The notes under the pieces: model-generated
Told to the model about the DNA's origin: nothing
Databases searched by the model: none
Seen by the model: the letters and a program-made list of their open reading frames with translations, nothing else
Shown here: positions 6,888 to 10,679 of the stretch, piece by piece
Layout: each line of letters begins with the position of its first letter
How positions within the stretch are numbered: position 1 is the stretch's first letter
Made by a program: the position numbers and the translations under genes
Origin: an uncultured Collinsella sp.
Lineage (GTDB): Bacteria > Actinomycetota > Coriobacteriia > Coriobacteriales > Coriobacteriaceae
DNA length: 10,679 bases
NCBI GenBank assembly: GCA_900541875.1
Contig: UQLF01000033.1
Span: 1-10,679, forward strand
Reading direction: 5' to 3'

Positions 6888-8426
6888 CTATTCCGCATCG
6901 ACCACGCGGAGCAGATATGCCACGCGCGTTGCGGCCGTGCACTTAAAACGCTCGTCCGCGCGAACTCCGGCGACCCACACCACGGCACCCCCCGGCGCCG
7001 TCCTCACCATGGGCACGCCGGCGCGCTCGGAAACGGGAATGCGAGCCTCACCTAGCAAGTCGGATACTTTCTTGCTTCGACCACTCATCCCTAACGGGCA
7101 CATCACGTCTCCCGGTGCGGGACCGTCCACCCACAGGCGCGCCAATCGCGCCTCGACAGGGATCTCGCCACGCGAGCCCGCCAGGATCCGCTCACTATCG
7201 CTGTCGGCAAAACCCAAGGCAGCCGCGTCTACCAAAGCTGTCACTTCCCCGGCAGCCGCAAGCTCACGGGCGCGGCGCACGATATCGCATCCCGGCTCAA
7301 CGGCCATCGGTTCTGTGACCAGCATACGTCCCCCGCCCAACGGCAAACGACCGGGTACGGTAACCCAGTCCGCGACCAGGCCCTCGCGAGCCGCCGGCGC
7401 CTTAAACGCCAGCATGCCAAACTCAATGCGTGCGTCAATCCCCGCCGGAAGCGTGACCGAGCCGGCGCCCTCGGCAACGCAGGAAAGGACTCGCTCCACA
7501 TGTCGCATCTCTGGACGAGCGTCCGGATCGATGCGCTTAATCGCCAGTCGCACGATGCGCCGCGCGATTACCACCTCGGCCGCAGCAAGGCGCCTGGCAT
7601 CGAGCACCAGCGCGCCCGCCGCCTCCTTACGCAGGCAGCTTCGAAACGCCTGCGCCGAAAGCTGAAACAAAAACGCGTCCTCATCGCCTAAGATCTCGCA
7701 GGCGGCGCCAATCGTCTTGCAGACGCTCGCGTTGCGCTGCGCCACCACCGGCATCACTCGATGGCGCACGTAGTTTCGCAGATACGAGATATCCTCATTG
7801 CTCTCGTCTTCACGCCACGGCTGACCATGTACCTGTAGATAGCCCACGAGCTCGCCATGAGTTAGGTCGAGCAAGGGACGCACCACGATATTCCTCCGGC
7901 GAGGAATGCTCGATAGGCCAGCGGGCCCCGAACCCTTAATCGCGTTCATCAAAAACGTTTCCGCGCGGTCCGAAGACGTGTGCGCGGTGCAGATACGAGC
8001 CGCCGTTCGCGGTGCCCCCGTCTGGGCGCAGAGCTCGCGAACATACCTCCGCGCCGCGGCATAGCGCACCTCGCGGGCCGCGGCCTCAATATTGCCCGAC
8101 TCCCCATCAAAATAAGCGTGCTCCACGCACAGCGGTAAACCATATTTCGCGCAGAGCTCACGCACAAAGGCCTCGTCGCCATCGGACGCCTTGCCGCGCA
8201 GATGATGGTTTACATGCAGCACATGCAGGCGCTCGCGAGCAATGGGGGCAACACCGCGTCCGTCTTGGATATCCAGCTTTGATGTGCACGCCATAAGAAG
8301 CAGTGCCGTCGAGTCCGCGCCGCCTGATACCATGAGCACGACAGGAGCAGCCTGCTGCCTCGTCCGGGTCTCATCGACTGCCCCAGGCACGGCATGGTGT
8401 CCATAATGCTGAGATACCGTAGGCAT
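6888..8426 (-). CDS. tilS: tRNA(Ile)-lysidine synthetase
   Basis: This 512-aa enzyme joins lysine to C34 of the CAU-anticodon tRNA-Ile using ATP, switching codon reading from AUG to AUA. Visible: the PP-loop SGGADS at 34-39; HVNHHLRG at 71-78; NIEAAAREVRY at 112-122; TAH-D-ET at 146-156; a central helical region; and the C-terminal TilS domain with GDVMCPLGMSGRSKK-SDLL, IP-ER-P and WVAGVRADER. It is longer than the E. coli protein (about 430 aa), mostly through insertions after the PP-loop and in the middle. The ATG is supported by GGAGG (8433-8437), 6 nt upstream. The family is essential in most bacteria. It precedes hpt and ftsH, a gene order known in many Gram-positive lineages. Its 5' end lies 48 bp from the divergent MBL gene. 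Confidence 0.95.
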   Translation of the reverse strand: MPTVSQHYGHHAVPGAVDETRTRQQAAPVVLMVSGGADSTALLLMACTSKLDIQDGRGVAPIARERLHVLHVNHHLRGKASDGDEAFVRELCAKYGLPLCVEHAYFDGESGNIEAAAREVRYAAARRYVRELCAQTGAPRTAARICTAHTSSDRAETFLMNAIKGSGPAGLSSIPRRRNIVVRPLLDLTHGELVGYLQVHGQPWREDESNEDISYLRNYVRHRVMPVVAQRNASVCKTIGAACEILGDEDAFLFQLSAQAFRSCLRKEAAGALVLDARRLAAAEVVIARRIVRLAIKRIDPDARPEMRHVERVLSCVAEGAGSVTLPAGIDARIEFGMLAFKAPAAREGLVADWVTVPGRLPLGGGRMLVTEPMAVEPGCDIVRRARELAAAGEVTALVDAAALGFADSDSERILAGSRGEIPVEARLARLWVDGPAPGDVMCPLGMSGRSKKVSDLLGEARIPVSERAGVPMVRTAPGGAVVWVAGVRADERFKCTAATRVAYLLRVVDAE

Positions 8427-8454
8427 TTGCTTCCTCCCCTATTCGTCCGCACCC

Positions 8455-8460
8455 ATTGTA
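8455..8460 (-). promoter_or_regulatory. Probable -10 box (TACAAT) of tilS
   Basis: TACAAT on the minus strand lies 28 nt before the tilS ATG, with the GGAGG ribosome site in between. The matching -35 would fall inside the first codons of the divergent MBL gene and is not well conserved. The 48-bp gap must also hold or adjoin the promoter of the plus-strand gene, for which I found no clear boxes. Confidence 0.4.
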
Positions 8461-8474
8461 TCCTTTGGAATCTT

Positions 8475-9284
8475 ATGTCTCGTCTGCACCTTCATATCCT
8501 CGGCAGTGGCTCTAAAGGCAACTGCGCACTCATCGAGGGCCCGCAGGGGCTCATTATGGTCGATGACGGACTGTCTCGCCGCGAGACATTAAAGCGCATG
8601 GCAGAACTGGGGCTCTCGACAGACAACGTCTCGGCTCTTCTCATTACTCATGAGCATAGCGATCACATCAAGGGCCTCGATGTCTGGTGCAAGCACTGGC
8701 ACGGCCCCCTCTTTGCCAGCAGGGGCACTCTTTCGAACAAAGAAAATCTTTCTCATCTGCCTGTCGAGGAATTCGATCCCGGCGACGCCCTGTCCATTGC
8801 CGGCATCCACGTGCAAACCTACTCAACATCACACGATGTCATCAATCCAGTCGGTTATCGATTCGACGCCCTCGATGATTCCATCGGCTTTGCCACCGAC
8901 ACCGGAGAGCTATCGAGCCAAGCCATGAACACCCTCAAAGATTGTCGAGTCCTCGCGCTCGAAAGCAACCATGATGTGACCATGCTACGCGAGGGAGAAT
9001 ATCCCCGCTTTCTTCAGGAGCGCATCCTGTCTGCAAGGGGACACCTCTCCAATGGCCAAGCCGCCGAAGCCGCGCGCGAACTTGTTACCGATCGCACCGA
9101 ACAGCTCATTGCCATGCATATCAGCCAAGAAAACAATCGTCCGAGCCTTACCGTCAAAAGCTATGCCAAAGCTCTGGCCGCAACCCTGGATGACGAGGTC
9201 GGCAGCTCCGCAACCCTTCTCCAAGGATCACGAAAACTCTCGATACGCCCTGCGAGTCAGTATCAGCCGGCAACCATTCAATAG
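8475..9284 (+). CDS. walJ: MBL-fold metal-dependent hydrolase, YycJ/WalJ family exonuclease
   Basis: This 269-aa metallo-beta-lactamase-fold protein resembles YycJ/WalJ, a 5'-3' DNA exonuclease linked to DNA repair and wall/division coordination in Bacillus. Signatures are: LGSGSKGN at 9-16; zinc-binding THEHSDH with H59, H61, D63 and H64; H120 in TSHDV; D142 in TDTG; and the family hallmarks ESNHD at 163-167 followed by MLREGEYP, then GHLSN at 189-193 and MHIS near the C-terminus. The match through ESNHDV-ML-YP and GH-SN is close to B. subtilis YycJ. Start choice: the frame is open back to 8394, but the ATG at 8475 begins directly before the conserved core (MSRLHLHILGSGS), and earlier starts would overlap tilS. 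Its ribosome site is weak (GGA at 8467-8469). No walRK-type neighbours are present, so it stands outside the classic wal operon. Confidence 0.9.
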   Translation: MSRLHLHILGSGSKGNCALIEGPQGLIMVDDGLSRRETLKRMAELGLSTDNVSALLITHEHSDHIKGLDVWCKHWHGPLFASRGTLSNKENLSHLPVEEFDPGDALSIAGIHVQTYSTSHDVINPVGYRFDALDDSIGFATDTGELSSQAMNTLKDCRVLALESNHDVTMLREGEYPRFLQERILSARGHLSNGQAAEAARELVTDRTEQLIAMHISQENNRPSLTVKSYAKALAATLDDEVGSSATLLQGSRKLSIRPASQYQPATIQ

Positions 9285-9292
9285 ACTGTCCT

Positions 9293-9344
9293 AGACAGCA
9301 AAAGGGGCCGAGAATCGCTTCCCAGCCCCTTTTGCTGTCTTTTA
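9293..9344. terminator. Strong terminator shared by convergent walJ and hsp20
   Basis: AGACAGCAAAAGGGGC (9293-9308) and GCCCCTTTTGCTGTCT (9325-9340) form a perfect 16-bp stem with a 16-nt loop. It lies 8 nt after the walJ stop and 26 nt past the hsp20 stop. A short T-run (TCTTTT) follows on the plus strand. On the minus strand the T-rich part lies within the stem, so termination there may be weaker. Confidence 0.85.
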
Positions 9345-9366
9345 ATAGCGCAGAACACCAACGAAG

Positions 9367-9798
9367 TTAGTCGATAGAGATCTTCGTAACGTTCTTCTTC
9401 TCGACGATCTTGGGAACCGTAACGGTCAGGATGCCGTCAGCGTACTTAGCCGAGAGACCCTCGCTCGAAGCGTCCTTAAGATACACGCCACGGGTCGCGC
9501 TGTACGAGCTGAACTCCTTCTGCAGGAAGTTCTTGCCCTCGTTCTCCTCGTCTTCCTCGACATTCACGCTAATGGAGAGACGGCCCTCGTTAAGCTCGAC
9601 ATCGATATCGTCCTTGGCGACGCCGGTCAGATACGCCTTGACCTCATAGCCATCGCCCTTATCCTCAACGTCAACGGGGAACGCCTTAGAGGCAATCGAG
9701 TTGTTCGCTAGGTCGCTCATATCATCAAACAGATCGAACAGCGAGCTTGCAGAGGGACGAACGCCAAAAACCGAACGATAAGGAACCATGCTTGCCAT
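9367..9798 (-). CDS. Small heat shock protein, Hsp20/alpha-crystallin family
   Basis: This 143-aa protein is an ATP-independent holdase chaperone that binds unfolding proteins as large oligomers. It has a short N-terminal arm (1-39, including SVFGVRPSASSLFDLFDDM), an alpha-crystallin domain at about 40-130 with the conserved A-x-x-x-D-G-I-L-T-V-T-V-P motif at 117-129, and a C-terminal I-S-I motif at 140-142 that matches the IXI oligomer-docking motif. The ATG at 9798 is chosen because AAAGGAG (9807-9813) lies 8 nt upstream; the earlier in-frame ATG at 9831 has no ribosome site. It stands alone. Its upstream region has two TATATA elements and no perfect CIRCE or HAIR operator, so its heat control is not explained by the best-known repressors. 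Confidence 0.94.
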   Translation of the reverse strand: MASMVPYRSVFGVRPSASSLFDLFDDMSDLANNSIASKAFPVDVEDKGDGYEVKAYLTGVAKDDIDVELNEGRLSISVNVEEDEENEGKNFLQKEFSSYSATRGVYLKDASSEGLSAKYADGILTVTVPKIVEKKNVTKISID

Positions 9799-9862
9799 GT
9801 TTACCACTCCTTTATAGGACTGCCGAGCCATCTTTTAGGTGACTGGGACTTCTTTTGACGCT

Positions 9863-9892
9863 CTTATATATGCCCACCCGGTGCTTATATAT
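9863..9892. promoter_or_regulatory. Tandem CTTATATAT repeats around a CACC-C-GGTG palindrome upstream of hsp20
   Basis: CTTATATAT occurs at 9863-9871 and again at 9884-9892, exactly 21 bp apart (two helical turns). The small palindrome CACCCGGTG (9875-9883) lies between them. On the hsp20 strand either copy provides a TATATA -10 box, giving leaders of roughly 60-90 nt. This is probably the hsp20 promoter region, with possible regulator binding. The -35 boxes are not clear. Confidence 0.45.
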
Positions 9893-9949
9893 ACATCGAC
9901 TATAAAGTTTTTTGAGTCCAGTACTATAAGCATATCTAAGTGCGTTTGA

Positions 9950-9987
9950 CTCAGGTTTTAGGAAGGTTAAGGTTCTTTGAACCTGAG
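9950..9987. repeat. Overlapping, mutually exclusive inverted repeats upstream of the tail-anchored protein gene
   Basis: CTCAGGTT (9950-9957) can pair with AACCTGAG (9980-9987). AGGTTC (9970-9975) can instead pair with GAACCT (9979-9984) around a TTT loop. Both use the same right arm. AGGTT also occurs three times (9953, 9964 and 9970). A possible -35 box, TTGACT, lies at 9946-9951. It may be an operator cluster or an RNA switch; the sequence alone does not decide. Confidence 0.4.
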
Positions 9988-10034
9988 CTTAAATAACGAG
10001 TATGTCCACAGCTACAAATAACAAGGAGCTTACA

Positions 10035-10067
10035 ATGAGCGCGTACACGTTGTTGGCAACGAGCTAA
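10035..10067 (+). CDS. Possible 10-codon leader ORF coupled to the tail-anchored protein gene
   Basis: AAGGAG (10023-10028) lies 6 nt before an ATG that opens MSAYTLLATS and then TAA. The stop overlaps AAAGGG (10066-10071), the ribosome site of the next gene. The same frame extends back to an ATG at 10002 (21 codons), which has no good ribosome site. The ribosome site is stronger than that of the real gene downstream, so a translated leader peptide is plausible. No peptide family is recognised. Confidence 0.4.
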   Translation: MSAYTLLATS

Positions 10068-10075
10068 AGGGCATC

Positions 10076-10543
10076 ATGGACGACCAAAACCAGAACAAAA
10101 TGTTTATGCAGACGCAGGGGGAAGATACTTCCACGCAGCCGCCACGGTTCCATCGCCCCCACATCTCGCAAGAGCCCATTAATGATCCTGAGCCCGAGTA
10201 TGTGACGAGAAATCGATATCAAACGCTCGAGGATGCCCAAACGGGACGTAAACATATGGGCGTCGCCTCGGGAGACCCTGTATATCTGAAAGACGCACCA
10301 TTATCTAAAAACAGCGCAGCTAGTGATGAGCCACTGAAAGCATCCGCCGCTCATCAACAAAGAGGTCCTCGACCAAAGCAAACCTTAACGCATTCGGCTC
10401 GTTATCTCGAGACGCCAAAACAAGGAAAATCAATCTTCGTTTCGTCAAGTAAACGACGCAAGCAACATCGACTGGCAATCCTGCTTTTGATCATTGCGGC
10501 CATAGCAGTTGCCCTTATTATTCGTTTTATTTTCTTTAAATAA
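10076..10543 (+). CDS. Hypothetical tail-anchored membrane protein
   Basis: I do not recognise this 155-aa protein. Residues 1 to about 125 are hydrophilic, rich in Gln, Pro, Ser, Thr and charged residues, and probably disordered. A basic patch KRRKQHR (126-132) precedes one hydrophobic helix at about 133-154, ending at K155. There is no N-terminal signal. This layout predicts a C-tail-anchored protein with its N-terminal part in the cytoplasm. The ATG has AAAGGG (10066-10071) 4 nt upstream and follows a short leader ORF whose stop overlaps that site. Codons are more AT-rich than in the neighbours. It diverges from hsp20 across 277 bp, so shared control is possible but unproven. A real gene is likely, because the basic-patch-plus-helix end and the ribosome site agree. 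Confidence 0.75.
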   Translation: MDDQNQNKMFMQTQGEDTSTQPPRFHRPHISQEPINDPEPEYVTRNRYQTLEDAQTGRKHMGVASGDPVYLKDAPLSKNSAASDEPLKASAAHQQRGPRPKQTLTHSARYLETPKQGKSIFVSSSKRRKQHRLAILLLIIAAIAVALIIRFIFFK

Positions 10544-10574
10544 AAGCTCAATACCAAAAAGAATTAAATCGTCT

Positions 10575-10597
10575 GGCGTAAATGAGTCATTTATGCC
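10575..10597. repeat. Near-perfect 23-bp palindrome after the tail-anchored protein gene
   Basis: TAAATGA (10579-10585) and TCATTTA (10587-10593) flank a central G. Outer GGC (10575-10577) and GCC (10595-10597) extend the symmetry, with one mismatched pair at 10578/10594. It lies 32 nt past the stop codon and has no T-run after it. It could be a weak terminator hairpin or a protein-binding site. Confidence 0.45.
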
Positions 10598-10607
10598 CCG
10601 TAAACGC

Positions 10608-10639
10608 AAAAAAGGGGGAGGCCGCGAGGCCTCCCCCTT
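10608..10639 (-). terminator. Intrinsic terminator for a minus-strand gene right of the window
   Basis: AAGGGGGAGGCC (10612-10623) and GGCCTCCCCCTT (10628-10639) form a 12-bp perfect stem with loop GCGA. On the minus strand it is followed by TTTTTT (10608-10613). The gene it serves enters from the right. An in-frame TGA at 10674-10676 on the minus strand is a possible stop, preceded by only one codon in the window, so no product can be named. A small GACGGC/GCCGTC hairpin (10651-10667) lies between. Confidence 0.8.
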
Positions 10640-10679
10640 CTCAGTTCGATGACGGCTCGGTGCCGTCCACCGGTCAGCG

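Noticed and set aside
6739..7665. A 308-codon plus-strand frame across the tilS 3' half
   Set aside because: Its Ser/Thr/Arg/Ala composition is typical of an antisense shadow, and tilS is complete on the other strand.
8394..8474. An upstream extension of the MBL protein
   Set aside because: It would overlap the tilS start and ribosome site, and the conserved family core begins directly after the ATG at 8475.
9799..9831. An upstream ATG for Hsp20 at 9831
   Set aside because: It has no ribosome site, whereas AAAGGAG sits 8 nt before the ATG at 9798.
9912..9955. A HAIR (HspR) operator from TTGAGT and ACTCAGG
   Set aside because: The half-sites are 31 nt apart instead of 7, and the nearer partner, ACTATAAG, is a poor match at the wrong spacing.
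1..10679. CRISPR array, tRNA/rRNA gene, insertion sequence, prophage or toxin-antitoxin pair
   Set aside because: I found no regularly spaced repeats, tRNA-like cloverleaf, transposase or integrase motifs, or paired small ORFs of known type.

Overview
This is a chromosomal window of mostly housekeeping genes from a GC-rich bacterium. The gene style fits a gut actinobacterium of the class Coriobacteriia, most likely Collinsella or a close relative. That placement is an inference from remembered protein style, the GC-rich codon use and the tilS-hpt-ftsH order; no rRNA or marker search could be run. I see no phage, transposase, CRISPR, tRNA or rRNA gene.

Layout. The left edge (1-213) holds a hairpin from an upstream unit and a promoter. 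It is followed by a 23S rRNA uracil-C5 methyltransferase gene (214-1662, +) that encodes an unusual Lys/Ser-rich N-terminal tail. A terminator-like hairpin separates it from two genes on the minus strand: a PHP-domain metal phosphatase (1741-2562) and a class I/II aminotransferase (2728-3912). Each has its own leader with a TACAAT -10 box. Also on the minus strand, reading right to left, are tilS (6888-8426), hpt (6192-6740) and ftsH (4055-6190). The hpt and ftsH genes are separated by 1 nt and end at a strong intrinsic terminator (4004-4043). A YycJ/WalJ-type MBL exonuclease gene (8475-9284, +) diverges from tilS across only 48 bp. It converges with an Hsp20 gene (9367-9798, -) over a shared 16-bp-stem terminator. 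The right end is more AT-rich. It has a 277-bp divergent control region (9799-10075), a 10-codon leader ORF, an unrecognised tail-anchored membrane protein (10076-10543, +), and a terminator serving a minus-strand gene outside the window.

How the genes fit together. tilS (tRNA-Ile decoding), hpt (purine salvage) and ftsH (membrane protease) form a gene cluster found in many Gram-positive bacteria. FtsH and Hsp20 are both protein quality-control factors but lie in separate units. The protein-coding content is largely familiar. The parts most worth a second look are non-coding or small: the palindrome on the hpt promoter, the paired hairpins and leader ORF before the tail-anchored protein, the tandem TATA repeats before hsp20, and the isolated palindrome near the right edge.
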